DNA of 64,000 nt from Yanghanlia sp047501535. Its GTDB lineage: Bacteria > Pseudomonadota > Gammaproteobacteria > Burkholderiales > Burkholderiaceae_B. Positions 33,190 through 42,126 of this stretch are shown one piece after another; within the stretch, counting starts at the first letter, position 1; the number at the start of each line of letters is the position of its first letter. Location: contig NZ_JAZDRJ010000003.1 in assembly GCF_047501535.1 (NCBI RefSeq), positions 1-64,000 on the forward strand, given 5' to 3'. A model generated the notes under the pieces. It worked only from the letters and a program-made list of their open reading frames with translations. It did not search any database and had not been told where the DNA came from. A program made the position numbers and the translations under genes.

Positions 33190-34200
33190 TTAGTTTACGG
33201 TAGCACCGGAGCGTTTAACCACATCGGCCCACTTTTCGGTTTCGGAAGCGATGAATGCGGCGAACTCTTCTGGCGACTCGGCAACGATGACAGCACCTTG
33301 TGCCGAGAATTTTTCGATGACCTCAGGGTCCTTCAAACCTTCGACAATAGCTGCATGCAAGGTTTTCACGACATCGTCGGGCGTGCCGGCCGGGGCAAAC
33401 AGGCCGAACCAGGAAGTGGCTTCGTAACCTTCAACACCGGCTTCAGCGATGGTTGGGACCTCCGGCAGTTGCTCCGAGCGCTGAGCGGGTGTGACAGCCA
33501 GCGGTACGAGTGCGCCACTACGCACGTGCTGAATAGCGGAGGGCATGTTGTCGAACATGATGTCAACTTGGCCGCCGAGCAGGTCGGTCACAGCGCCAGC
33601 GCTTCCGCGGTAAGGAACGTGCAGCATGTCAACGTCGGCCAGCAGCTTGAACAGTTCGCCGGACAAGTGAATGGAAGAACCGTTGCCGGACGATGCGAAA
33701 GCCACTTCACCGGGGTGAGCCTTGGCGTAGGCAATAAGCTCTTCTACGCTGCGGTAAGGACGCTCAGGGTTGACCACCAGCAGGTTGGGAACCATGGCCA
33801 CACGGGTCAGGGGCTGGAAATCATTGATGTGGTCGAAGTTCAGCTTGCTATACAGCGCGGCGTTGATGGCGTGTGTGCCTACCGTACCCATCAGCAGGGT
33901 GTAGCCGTCGGCCTTGGCGCGTGCGGCAGTCTGGGTGCCGATGTTGCCGCCAGCGCCGTCGCGGTTTTCGATGACCACGCTTTCGCCGAACTTGTTACCC
34001 AAGTACTGGCCGATGATGCGAGCCAGAATGTCAGTGGTGCCGCCCGCAGAGAAGGGCACAATGATGGTGACAGGCTTAGTGGGGAAGGACTGAGCGGCAG
34101 CCGTCGTCGGTGCCATGGCGCTCAAGCCGCCGAAAGACAAGGCGCTAGCGAGTGCAAGGGCGCGCAACACGTTGCGGCGGGTGTTTTTGAATGGACGCAT
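33190..34200 (-). CDS. Bug-family periplasmic receptor with RR-type signal
   Basis: A 336-residue receptor between the SDR and pcaF genes. The signal sequence MRPFKNTRRNVLRALALASAL contains RRNVLRA, close to a twin-arginine motif, so Tat export is possible. TIIVPFSAGGTTDILARIIGQYL, VIENRDGAGGNIGTQTAARAKADGYTLLMG, FASSGNGSSIHLSGELF and VPYRGSAGAVTDLLGG define the family. ATG 34200 is preferred over the upstream in-frame start at 34242 because GGAG lies five bases before it. Confidence 0.92.
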   Translation of the reverse strand: MRPFKNTRRNVLRALALASALSFGGLSAMAPTTAAAQSFPTKPVTIIVPFSAGGTTDILARIIGQYLGNKFGESVVIENRDGAGGNIGTQTAARAKADGYTLLMGTVGTHAINAALYSKLNFDHINDFQPLTRVAMVPNLLVVNPERPYRSVEELIAYAKAHPGEVAFASSGNGSSIHLSGELFKLLADVDMLHVPYRGSAGAVTDLLGGQVDIMFDNMPSAIQHVRSGALVPLAVTPAQRSEQLPEVPTIAEAGVEGYEATSWFGLFAPAGTPDDVVKTLHAAIVEGLKDPEVIEKFSAQGAVIVAESPEEFAAFIASETEKWADVVKRSGATVN

Positions 34201-34290
34201 AAAAACTCCGAGATAAACAAGGTAAGGGGTAAGGGTCAGCAACGTCGGGCAGTGTTGGAATTCATGCTGAGTCGGCCTTGAAAGGCTGGC

Positions 34291-35013
34291 TCAGGCGCCT
34301 CCCAACGAGGTGCCGCCGCAGACGTACAAGGTCTGACCGGTAATGAAACTGTTCTCCGGGTGAAGGAAGAACATGGCAGCCCTGGCGACGTCCTCGGGTG
34401 TGCCCAATCGCTTGACGAGGATGCTGTCAATGATTTTCTGGGTGCGAGGTGCGCCTTCAGGGTTGCTTTTACGGAAAAGTTCTGTGGCAATGGGGCCCGG
34501 GCCGATGGCGTTCACAGTAATGCCATCGCTGCCAAGTTCCATGGCCAGGGTGCGAGTCATGCCGATCAGACCCGCCTTGGTGGCGGAATAGACCACACGC
34601 TCCGGCTTGCCGAGAGCCGCGCGCGAGCTCATGTTGACAATTCGACCGTTGCCGCAAGCGCGCAGCGACGGCAGAACCGCCTGGATAAGAATCAGAGTGG
34701 CCTGAAAATGCAGGGCAACCACGTAATCGAGATCTTCCAGTGTTGCGCTGTCAATGGTCCCGGGGCGGGTGGCGCCCGCATTGTTCACCAGTGCCGTGAT
34801 GGCGAATTCAGACGTAATGCGCTCGGCCTGTTCGCGGGTTTGCTTGGCATCCGTCAGGTCGGCCTGATACGACACCAAATTCGGGTGACTCCAGTCCGGC
34901 AGGACGTAGTCAAGATTAATAACGGTGCGGCCGCTCTCGAGCAGCATTTCGCTGATGGCGCGGCCAATGCCGGAACTGGCGCCTGTCACCAAAGTGGCTT
35001 CTTTCAGAGTCAT
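34291..35013 (-). CDS. Short-chain dehydrogenase/reductase
   Basis: A 240-residue NAD(P)-dependent Rossmann enzyme: TGASSGIGRAI cofactor motif (about residues 11-21), NNAG, catalytic serine in NMSSRAALGK and YSATK with catalytic tyrosine and lysine, then GPGPIATELF. The C-terminus ENSFITGQTLYVCGGTSLGG is typical of 3-hydroxyacyl dehydrogenase-like SDRs. It heads the SDR / Bug / pcaF group. ATG 35013 is chosen because the fold starts here; the frame extends to GTG 35076. The substrate is not known. Confidence 0.88.
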   Translation of the reverse strand: MTLKEATLVTGASSGIGRAISEMLLESGRTVINLDYVLPDWSHPNLVSYQADLTDAKQTREQAERITSEFAITALVNNAGATRPGTIDSATLEDLDYVVALHFQATLILIQAVLPSLRACGNGRIVNMSSRAALGKPERVVYSATKAGLIGMTRTLAMELGSDGITVNAIGPGPIATELFRKSNPEGAPRTQKIIDSILVKRLGTPEDVARAAMFFLHPENSFITGQTLYVCGGTSLGGA

Positions 35014-35160
35014 GAGGCAGAGATGTTGTGGTGAGAAGGGAGAGTCAGCGCATACCGCCCAGGTCGAGTGCGACACAAGCAGAAAGTGGGAGCGCCGACA
35101 TCAGCCGCCATGCCCTATGACTTAGGGCCCGGCAGGCCGGAGCCGCATCAAACTAAATCT

Positions 35161-35189
35161 CCAAAGGGTTTTATTCCAAGGGTTTTATT
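35161..35189. repeat. Tandem 15/14-bp repeat upstream of the SDR gene
   Basis: CCAAAGGGTTTTATT is followed directly by CCAAGGGTTTTATT, identical except for one missing A. It lies in the AT-rich intergenic region between the LysR gene and the SDR operon; role unknown. Confidence 0.6.
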
Positions 35190-35223
35190 TGCGGAACGAT
35201 ATTCTACTAAAAAATTCGCCTAT

Positions 35224-35249
35224 AGAACAATAGTTTGTAATTAGAACAA
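35224..35249. promoter_or_regulatory. Direct repeat AGAACAA x2, possible regulator site
   Basis: AGAACAA occurs at 35224-35230 and 35243-35249, start to start 19 bp, near two DNA turns. This is in the 291-nt gap upstream of the SDR / Bug / pcaF operon, a plausible place for IclR or LysR binding. Otherwise I see no gene in the gap. Confidence 0.3.
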
Positions 35250-35304
35250 ATTTAATGAGTCGGGAGGACCGAAAAAGGTCGGGGAAAGATCTGAAAAAGG
35301 GTTA

Positions 35305-36240
35305 TCAAACTAGACTTGAGGGCCGCCGCCAGTGGACCTCGTGTTGGCGAACCTGCTCTGTAATGAAGTTCATCAATGTGCGGGTGGCAAGAGTCGGATA
35401 GCGGTTTGGGGCGGTCAGCAGGTATAAGCTGTCGCCGACGCCTTCGGGCTCGTACTCGGGGAGAACTTCGCACAACTGGCCTGCCTGTAGGTGTTCCCAC
35501 ACGGCATAGCGGGGTAGCAGGGCGACCCCCAGGTGCGATAGGGTCGCGTTAAGTATGTACGGGTAATCGCCGGACTGCAGTCGCGGCGCGACACGCAGCA
35601 GCATGGTGATACCGTTCATCTTGAGCTTCATATCGAAGCGGCGGCCATAAGAAGCGGGTGTGATCAGGGTGCAGCGGGTCAGTTCTTCCAGCCGCGTAAT
35701 CGTGCCATGCTGCTCAATGAATTGAGGCGTGGCACATAAGCACCAGTGCACCGGACAGAGCTTGCGGGCGACATGATCTTCCGGCGGGGCCGAGGTGATT
35801 TTCAAGGCCACATCCACCTCGGCGCTGATTAAATCGCCAATGAAGTCATTAATCAGTACACGCAAGCTTACATCCGGGTATCGCTTCGCAAACTCAATGA
35901 GCACGGGCGCGAGATAAAGGTGGCCCAGGCCAGTGGGCAGGCGCAGGCGGACATCGCCTTTCACCACATCACCCAGGCTGTCGATAGCAGCCTGAGCCGT
36001 TTCCATCTCTTCCAACATGCGCAAGCTGTGCTCGTACAACAGCTGGCCGGCTTCGGTCACTTCTGTGTGTCGTGTCGTGCGTCGCAATAGCTGGGCACCC
36101 ATGGCGTTTTCAAGGGCCTTGAGCTGGCGCGACGCGTTGGAGCGTGTCATGCGGGTACGGCGTGCCGCTTCGCTCAATGTTTCGCACTCAACGGCGGCGA
36201 CAAACAGGCGCAATAGATTCAGGTTGAGGTTATTGTCCAT
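35305..36240 (-). CDS. LysR-family transcriptional regulator
   Basis: A 311-residue regulator with an N-terminal HTH (LLRLFVAAVECETLSEAARRTRMTRSNASRQLKALENAMGAQLLRRTTRHTEVTEAG, about residues 9-66) and a substrate domain (VRLRLPTGLGHLYLAPVLIEFAKRYPDVSLRVL onwards). It is of the CrgA/DntR-like branch. It is divergent from the second CoA-transferase operon, its most likely target, and is followed on the same strand by the SDR operon. Confidence 0.93.
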   Translation of the reverse strand: MDNNLNLNLLRLFVAAVECETLSEAARRTRMTRSNASRQLKALENAMGAQLLRRTTRHTEVTEAGQLLYEHSLRMLEEMETAQAAIDSLGDVVKGDVRLRLPTGLGHLYLAPVLIEFAKRYPDVSLRVLINDFIGDLISAEVDVALKITSAPPEDHVARKLCPVHWCLCATPQFIEQHGTITRLEELTRCTLITPASYGRRFDMKLKMNGITMLLRVAPRLQSGDYPYILNATLSHLGVALLPRYAVWEHLQAGQLCEVLPEYEPEGVGDSLYLLTAPNRYPTLATRTLMNFITEQVRQHEVHWRRPSSLV

Positions 36241-36469
36241 TTTTATTCAACATAAAAGGAATAATTTGGGTAATTGTAGCGGTATGGTCACGGTGATAGC
36301 ATTTCTTTCATACGAATAACGAAGTGGTTACGCGCCTTTGCGTCGGCTGCGTCCTTGAGGGCGCGGGCAAGCGAGGCAAATTTCAATTACGGCACCGCAG
36401 GTGCTTATGCAATGTGGCGAAGACGCTCTGGTCGACACGGCTGGGGGTCTTTACAAAGAGGCTTTTTCC

Positions 36470-37651
36470 ATGGCAGAGAATCTTCCTTTCACCGGTTTGC
36501 GCATTTTGGATCTTAGCCAGGGGATCGCGGGGCCTTATTGCACTGAAATCTTCTGGCAACAGGGGGCGGAAGTTATCAAGGTGGAGCCGCCTGCAGGCGA
36601 CTGGGGGCGCCATGTCGGTGTCAATCGCGACGGACAGAGCGCGGTGTCCACCAGTTACAACGGCGGCAAACAATCGGTCTGTATTGATGCGCGAACCGAG
36701 GCAGGCCAACAGGTGTTGCGCCGGCTGGCCGCACAGGCCGACATGGTGGTACAGAACTTTCGCCCCGGTGTGGCCGATAAGCTGGGCATGGGCTACGCCC
36801 AACTCGCTCAAGACCGCCCTGATCTGGTTTATGTGTCGATCAGCGGCTATGGCAAGGATGGCCCTTACGCTGCAGCGCCCGCTTCCGATTCAGTCATGCA
36901 GGCGGATTCCGGGCTGATGTTTTCCAACCAGGGGGTGGATAGAATGCCCCGCCGAGTGGGGTTTTTGCTGGCCGATATCGCCACAGCCCTTTACGCAGCG
37001 CAGCAGGCGACAACCGCTTTGTATCAACGCGCCGTGCAAGGTGTAGGCAGCCATATTGAGCTTAGCTTGTTTGAGGCTTGTGCCGCACTGCAAAGCAACG
37101 ATATTGCCTCCTTCCAAGTGCTGGGCGACAAACCTGTCGGCGCGGTCAGTGCACCCAATGGCGTATTTGATACGGCTGATGGGCGGCTATCTGTTCTGGC
37201 CTTGAATAACGACCAGTTTGCGCGGCTGTGCAACGCGCTGGAGCGGCCTGAGTGGCTGGCCGATGAGCGCTTTGATAGTAACGAGAAGCGCATGGCGCAT
37301 AGAGATTTTTTGCATGCTGCTCTGGCGGAGCAGTTGCGTGCCGCTGGGTCCGAGCACTGGGAAGCGAGTTTTCGCCAGCATGATGTCTTGCATGCGGTCG
37401 TGCGCGATTATGAAGACCTGGTCGCTCATCCCCAGGCCGTTCATTTAGGGATGTTCGAGCCCGTCACTCAGCCGGGTTTGGGAAATCTCTTCCTGCCTGG
37501 TTTGCCTGGTGGGCGTGGGCGCCGTCTGCAGCCTGCACCACGAATCGGTGAGCATACGGTTGATGTGCTTTCCAAAGCGGGTCTGGGCCAAGAGGAAATC
37601 AACCGCCTTTTATCGCAGGAAGTCATACGCCAAGCTCAGGCCGATAAGTAA
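36470..37651 (+). CDS. Family III CoA transferase (second copy)
   Basis: A 393-residue CaiB/Frc enzyme: LPFTGLRILDLSQGIAGPYCTEIFWQQGAEVIKVEPPAGDWGR, NGGKQSVCIDARTEAGQQVLRRL, VVQNFRPGVADKLGMGY, SISGYGKDGPYAAAPASDSVMQADSGL. ATG 36470 has AAGAGG about nine bases upstream; an in-frame ATG at 36401 lacks one. It is only distantly similar to the enzyme at 28721, so it likely acts on another acid. It begins the CoA transferase / oxidoreductase / Bug operon. Confidence 0.92.
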   Translation: MAENLPFTGLRILDLSQGIAGPYCTEIFWQQGAEVIKVEPPAGDWGRHVGVNRDGQSAVSTSYNGGKQSVCIDARTEAGQQVLRRLAAQADMVVQNFRPGVADKLGMGYAQLAQDRPDLVYVSISGYGKDGPYAAAPASDSVMQADSGLMFSNQGVDRMPRRVGFLLADIATALYAAQQATTALYQRAVQGVGSHIELSLFEACAALQSNDIASFQVLGDKPVGAVSAPNGVFDTADGRLSVLALNNDQFARLCNALERPEWLADERFDSNEKRMAHRDFLHAALAEQLRAAGSEHWEASFRQHDVLHAVVRDYEDLVAHPQAVHLGMFEPVTQPGLGNLFLPGLPGGRGRRLQPAPRIGEHTVDVLSKAGLGQEEINRLLSQEVIRQAQADK

Positions 37652-37662
37652 GAGGAGAGACA

Positions 37663-38709
37663 ATGAATATACAGCCCGGATTGAACATCAGCCCGTCAGA
37701 GACGATGCGTGCGCTGCAATGCGATGAGTACGGCAGTGTCGCGCAAGTGCGTTTAGTACAGAAAGAGGTGCCAGGCCAGCCCGGCCCTGACGAGGTGGTG
37801 ATTGATGTGGCGTATGCCAGCGTCAGCCATGCCGTGGGCTTGATGGTGGAGGGGAAGTATCAAACCCGCCCGCCGTTGCCGTTCAGCCCGGGCACTGAAG
37901 CCGTGGGCGAAGTGGTTGCGGTCGGCAAAGACGTAACACGTTTGAAACCGGGTGATGCCGTTGTAGCGGTCGCACCTTGGGGGTGTTATGCCGAGCGCAT
38001 CAAACTGCCTGAGTACACGGTTTATCCGATACCTGATGGTCTCAACCTGCTGGATGCCTTGCCCATTCCCATCTCTTACGGCACGGCCTATACCGGTCTG
38101 TTGTGGCGCTGCGGGCTCAAGCCGGGTGAATCTGTTTTGGTGCTGGGCGCTGGCGCAGGTGTCGGCCTGGCTGCTGTCGAATTAGCCACACAGATGGGGG
38201 CGCGAGTCATTGCTTGTGCCAGTACGGCGGAAAAGCGCCAGGCGGCATTGGAGCGTGGGGCTGTGGCCGCTGTCGTGCCCGGCCCGGACTTGGCCAGGCA
38301 GGTTAAGGAAGCCGCGGATGGGCGGGGTGCCGATGTGGTGGTTGACCCCGTGGGGGGCGAATTGTTCGGTTATGCGGTGAGAGCGGCGGCGCATGATGCG
38401 CGGCTGCTGAGCATTGGTTTTGCCAGCGGCTCCATGCCCGAAGTACCCGCCAACATCATGTTGGTGAAGAACTTAACTTTGCATGGGTTTTTCTTTGGGC
38501 GCTACATCGGCTGGACGCCCGCTAAAGAAAGCATTGTTCATGCTCCTGCTTTGCAACAAGCGATGCGAACGATGCTGACGTGGGCGCAGGAAGGACGTTT
38601 ACGACCTTCTGTCGCCCGTGTGTTTCCAATGAGCGGCCTGGCCGATGCAATGGCGCTCTTACATAGCCGGCAAGTTGTCGGAAAACTCGCTATCAACATA
38701 AAAGAGTAA
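37663..38709 (+). CDS. Zinc-independent MDR oxidoreductase (quinone-reductase / enoyl-reductase-like)
   Basis: A 348-residue NADPH-dependent protein of the medium-chain dehydrogenase superfamily: an N-terminal GroES-like domain (PGTEAVGEVVAVGKDVTRLKPGDAVVAV) and a Rossmann domain with VLVLGAGAGVGLAAVELATQMGARVIACAS. The catalytic-zinc and structural-zinc cysteines of alcohol dehydrogenases are missing. It starts 11 nt after the CoA transferase and ends 16 nt before the Bug gene, so all three are one operon. It may reduce an enoyl-CoA or unsaturated ketone intermediate. Confidence 0.9.
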   Translation: MNIQPGLNISPSETMRALQCDEYGSVAQVRLVQKEVPGQPGPDEVVIDVAYASVSHAVGLMVEGKYQTRPPLPFSPGTEAVGEVVAVGKDVTRLKPGDAVVAVAPWGCYAERIKLPEYTVYPIPDGLNLLDALPIPISYGTAYTGLLWRCGLKPGESVLVLGAGAGVGLAAVELATQMGARVIACASTAEKRQAALERGAVAAVVPGPDLARQVKEAADGRGADVVVDPVGGELFGYAVRAAAHDARLLSIGFASGSMPEVPANIMLVKNLTLHGFFFGRYIGWTPAKESIVHAPALQQAMRTMLTWAQEGRLRPSVARVFPMSGLADAMALLHSRQVVGKLAINIKE

Positions 38710-38725
38710 GAGAGGAGAATACCCT

Positions 38726-39718
38726 ATGAGTACACTGTTCACTTCCCGTTTTTCCATGTGGGCCGGGCAGGCCGTCCTGTTGGCAATGAGTGTGGCCACA
38801 CCGGCCGCAATGGCGGCAGACGCGTTTCCTGAAAAGGCCGTGAGGATGGTGGTGCCGTACCCACCGGGCGGGCCGACCGACCTGATGGCGCGCGGTGCAG
38901 CTCAGGCCATGACAAAGGCGATGGGGGAATCCATTATTGTCGACAACCGCGCAGGGGCCAGCGGCATGATTGGCGCCGATCAAGTGGCTCGTGCCACACC
39001 TGACGGCTACACCATTTTGGCTAATGCCTCGCTGCATGTGATCAACCCGCATATCTACGAAAAGATGAGTTACGACTCCTTCGAGGATTTCGTACCCGTT
39101 ACTCAGTTGGCCGCCGTGCCGCTGGTGCTTGTTGTGCCCAAGGATTCACCTATTCAGACAGTTGCAGATGCGGTGGAACTGGCCAAAGAGAAAAAAGGCG
39201 CGTTGAATTTCGGCTCGGCGGGAACCGCGTCTTCGCAGCATTTGTCGGGTGAGTTGTTTAAAAAGCTGGCGGGCGTCGATATGCTGCACATTCCTTATAA
39301 AGGCAGTTCGCCCGCGCTGGTCGACCTGGTCGGTGGGCAGCTCGATCTGATGTTTGACTCCATGCCATCCGCCATGCCTTTCATTCAACAGGGCCAGCTC
39401 AGGGCCGTAGCAGTTACGACTCCCCAGCGTGTCGATGTACTGGCAGACGTTCCCACTATGGCGGAATCGGGTTTCCCTACATTTGATACCAGCACCTGGT
39501 ATGCGTTGTGGGCTCCCAAAGGCACGCCAGAAAACATTGTCGAGAAACTGGCTTCTTATGCTCAGGAAGCGTTGCGCGACCCCGACTTGGTGAGGCTGTA
39601 CAACGGTATGGGTGCGCAACCCGTGGGTTCTTCGCCCAAGGAGTTTGCCGAGTACACCCGCTCTGAAGAGAAAAAGTGGGCGGAGTTGATTCGCCTGGCC
39701 AACGTGCCGTTGCAGTAA
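38726..39718 (+). CDS. Bug-family periplasmic receptor
   Basis: A 330-residue receptor with a signal peptide ending near AAMAADAFP. MVVPYPPGGPTDLMARGAAQAM, IIVDNRAGASGMIGADQVARATPDGYTILAN, FGSAGTASSQHLSGELF and IPYKGSSPALVDLVGGQLDLMFDSMPSAM are the family blocks. It is last in the CoA transferase / oxidoreductase operon, the same position as in the 27-30 kb cluster. No partner permease is adjacent. Confidence 0.93.
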   Translation: MSTLFTSRFSMWAGQAVLLAMSVATPAAMAADAFPEKAVRMVVPYPPGGPTDLMARGAAQAMTKAMGESIIVDNRAGASGMIGADQVARATPDGYTILANASLHVINPHIYEKMSYDSFEDFVPVTQLAAVPLVLVVPKDSPIQTVADAVELAKEKKGALNFGSAGTASSQHLSGELFKKLAGVDMLHIPYKGSSPALVDLVGGQLDLMFDSMPSAMPFIQQGQLRAVAVTTPQRVDVLADVPTMAESGFPTFDTSTWYALWAPKGTPENIVEKLASYAQEALRDPDLVRLYNGMGAQPVGSSPKEFAEYTRSEEKKWAELIRLANVPLQ

Positions 39719-39848
39719 CCAGCGCTATTGAATACGGGCATGGCCGCGCTAAACCGCGCAAGCCAGCAATCTGCTTGGGGTTATGCCCGACCCAAAGCTC
39801 AGGCTATGGCATATTGGAAGTCTCCCGTCATACTAAAGAGAGGTTTCC

Positions 39849-40076
39849 ATGTCAGACGCCTGGCTTCCCACCCTCAAAACTGCCAATGCCCAGGAAGGCT
39901 ATGAGCTGGCGCTCAAGCTTTCCCGCTTGGCTGTGAAATTCACTCAACCTTCTGCTGAGATCCGCGACAAGCTCAGGCCGGTATATGGCGAAGACGCCAA
40001 TGCGCTGATTGCGGTTTCCCAGGTTGTGGCCACCAACTTCCAGACGATTGCGGCAGCCAATGACTACTGGAAATGA
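39849..40076 (+). CDS. Small helical protein of unknown function upstream of a PAS protein
   Basis: A 75-residue acidic-to-neutral protein, predicted helical (YELALKLSRLAVKFTQPSAEIRDKLRPVYGEDANALIAVSQVVATNFQTIAAANDYW), no cysteine, no membrane segment. GAGAGG precedes ATG 39849 at about five bases. It overlaps the PAS gene by 17 nt, so the two should be made together. I do not recognise a family. Confidence 0.7.
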   Translation: MSDAWLPTLKTANAQEGYELALKLSRLAVKFTQPSAEIRDKLRPVYGEDANALIAVSQVVATNFQTIAAANDYWK

Positions 40077-40512
40077 TGAGTTCGGTCTTGCGGAGCTGAT
40101 TCTCGAGCAAACCAGTGACGCTTTGATCTACGCTGACTTGCAAGGTGTGATCCAGCGCTGGAACCAGGCGGCCTGTAGCCTGTTCGGCTATCGCTCCCAG
40201 GAAGCCCTGGGGGCCAGCCTGGACATTATCATCCCTGAACACTTGCGTGCGCCGCATTGGGCGGGCTACCACGCCGCCATGAAAAGCGGCAGTCTCAAGC
40301 TGCAGGGTCATCCCACCGTTACAAGAGCGGTCCACAAAAGTGGCGATAAGCTTTACGTGGAAATGACGTTTGCGCTAGTGAAATCAGCCGATGGAGCCGC
40401 CATCGGCTCGGTGGCCATGGCGCGCGATGTTACGGAAAGGGTTCAGAAGGAACGTGCGGCCCGTATTCAGCAGGCTGCAGAGAAGCAAGGCGAAACCCCT
40501 TCACGCAAATGA
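40060..40512 (+). CDS. Single-PAS-domain protein
   Basis: A 150-residue soluble protein with one PAS domain (about residues 10-120: ILEQTSDALIYADLQGVIQRWNQAACSLFGYRSQEALGASLDIIIPEHLRAPHWAGYHAAM...VARDVTER). The C-terminal tail is helical and charged (RVQKERAARIQQAAEK); no kinase, cyclase or HTH domain follows. ATG 40060 is chosen because the upstream in-frame start (40009) lies inside the preceding gene. It may sense redox, light or a ligand and act through a partner, possibly the small protein encoded upstream. Confidence 0.85.
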   Translation: MTTGNDEFGLAELILEQTSDALIYADLQGVIQRWNQAACSLFGYRSQEALGASLDIIIPEHLRAPHWAGYHAAMKSGSLKLQGHPTVTRAVHKSGDKLYVEMTFALVKSADGAAIGSVAMARDVTERVQKERAARIQQAAEKQGETPSRK

Positions 40513-40549
40513 AAATGCTCGCGATAGCCGTACTATCGCGAGCATTTTC
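40511..40549. terminator. Long hairpin terminator between the PAS gene and lysS
   Basis: A perfect 16-bp inverted repeat (GAAAATGCTCGCGATA / TATCGCGAGCATTTTC) with a 7-nt loop overlaps the PAS stop codon; its own A/T ends supply a T run on both strands, so it can serve convergent lysS too. A second hairpin (GCCGCAGCG / CGCTGCGGC, 40566-40588) lies between it and lysS. Confidence 0.8.
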
Positions 40550-40599
40550 TGGTTTGGCTGTATTAGCCGCAGCGTCTCCCGCTGCGGCGGGCCGCCTGT

Positions 40600-42126
40600 T
40601 TACTGCGGGTCTTCCTTGCGCAAGTGCGGGAACAGGATGACGTCGCGGATGCTGGCGCTATCGGTCAGCAGCATAACCAGACGGTCGATGCCGATACCGC
40701 AGCCGCCGGTAGGGGGCATGCCATATTCCAGGGCGCGGATGTAGTCGGCGTCGTAATACATGGCTTCTTCGTCGCCGGCATCTTTGGCTTCCACTTGCTG
40801 CAAAAAGCGCGCGGCCTGGTCTTCCGGGTCGTTCAGCTCAGAAAAACCGTTGGCGATTTCGCGGCCCGTAATGAACAGCTCGAACCGTTCGGTGATTTCC
40901 GGGTTGGAATCCGATGCCCGTGCAAGCGGGGAAACTTCCACCGGGTAATCCACAATGTAGGTGGGGTTCCAGAGCTTGGCTTCAGCGGTTTCTTCAAACA
41001 GAGCTAATTGCAAGGCACCCAGCCCGGCGCGAGCCAGTACGGGGCCGTCGACATCGGCGCCCAGGCGGCGCAGTTCCTGGCGCAGGAAATCGGTGTCTGC
41101 CAATTGCGCCTCGGTGTATCCCGGGGCGTATTTCATGATGGCCTGGCTGATAGTCAGGCGGTCGAAGGGCTGGCCGAGATCCAGTTCGCGGCCCTGGTAT
41201 TCAAGCACGGCACTGCCCGTGGCGTCGATGGCTGCGCTGCGGATCAGGCTTTCAGTGAAGTCCATCAGCCAGCTGTAATCCGTATAGGCCGCGTAGAACT
41301 CCATCATGGTGAACTCGGGGTTGTGCCGCGGGCTCACACCTTCGTTACGGAAGTTGCGGTTCACCTCGAAAACCCGTTCAAACCCACCCACGATGAGCCG
41401 CTTCAGATACAGCTCCGGGGCGATGCGCAGATACATTTCCATATCGAGCGCATTGTGGTGGGTAACAAAAGGCTTGGCGGCCGCACCGCCGGGAATAGGG
41501 TGCAACATGGGGGTTTCCACTTCCAGGAAACCCGCTTCCAGCATGTGGCGACGGATGCTGCCAATGGTTTTGCTGCGCGCCATAAAGGTGCGGCGCGTGT
41601 CGTCGGTCATGATGAGGTCGACGTAACGCTGGCGGTAGCGCAGTTCCTGGTCGGCCACACCATGAAATTTATCGGGCAGGGGGCGCAGCGACTTGGAAAG
41701 CAGGCGAATGCCGGCGGCGTGGACGGACAGTTCGCCCTTGTTGGTTTTGAAAATGCGGCCTTCCACCGCCACGATGTCACCGATGTCCCAGCCTTTGAAG
41801 GCGGCATAGGTGTCTTCACCCACCGTATTGCGGTCCAGAAATACCTGAATACGGCCCGAGCCGTCTTGCAAGGTGGCGAAACTGGCTTTGCCCATGACGC
41901 GCTTAAGCATCATGCGGCCGGCAACTTTCACCTGTTTATTGGCTTGTTCGAGCGCTTCTTTCTCTAGTTCGCCATAGGCTTGATGCAGGGCCGCTGCCTG
42001 GCTATCGGGCTGGAAATCGTTGGGGTAGGCAATGCCGTCGGCGCGCAGGCGGGCCAACTTGCCCCGGCGCTCCGCAATCAGGCGGTTTTCATCAGCGGCA
42101 AGCGGAGTGGGCGTCGGTTCGTTCAT
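40600..42126 (-). CDS. lysS: Lysyl-tRNA synthetase, class II
   Basis: A 508-residue cytoplasmic enzyme charging tRNA-Lys. N-terminal OB-fold anticodon domain (about 60-160; VKVAGRMMLKRVMGKASFATLQDGSGRIQVFL), then the class II core with motif 1 (FLEVETPMLHPIPGGAAAKPFVTHHN), motif 2 (FERVFEVNRNFRNEGVSPRHNPEFTMMEFY) and motif 3 (PPTGGCGIGIDRLVMLL). Its start codon overlaps the stop of the SDR upstream, so prfB, SDR and lysS form one transcript. Confidence 0.97.
   Translation of the reverse strand: MNEPTPTPLAADENRLIAERRGKLARLRADGIAYPNDFQPDSQAAALHQAYGELEKEALEQANKQVKVAGRMMLKRVMGKASFATLQDGSGRIQVFLDRNTVGEDTYAAFKGWDIGDIVAVEGRIFKTNKGELSVHAAGIRLLSKSLRPLPDKFHGVADQELRYRQRYVDLIMTDDTRRTFMARSKTIGSIRRHMLEAGFLEVETPMLHPIPGGAAAKPFVTHHNALDMEMYLRIAPELYLKRLIVGGFERVFEVNRNFRNEGVSPRHNPEFTMMEFYAAYTDYSWLMDFTESLIRSAAIDATGSAVLEYQGRELDLGQPFDRLTISQAIMKYAPGYTEAQLADTDFLRQELRRLGADVDGPVLARAGLGALQLALFEETAEAKLWNPTYIVDYPVEVSPLARASDSNPEITERFELFITGREIANGFSELNDPEDQAARFLQQVEAKDAGDEEAMYYDADYIRALEYGMPPTGGCGIGIDRLVMLLTDSASIRDVILFPHLRKEDPQ

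Noticed and set aside
36324..36917. Forward frame of 197 codons overlapping the start of the second CoA transferase
   Set aside because: It runs out of frame with a clear CaiB/Frc gene; the translation has no domain and no good start signal.
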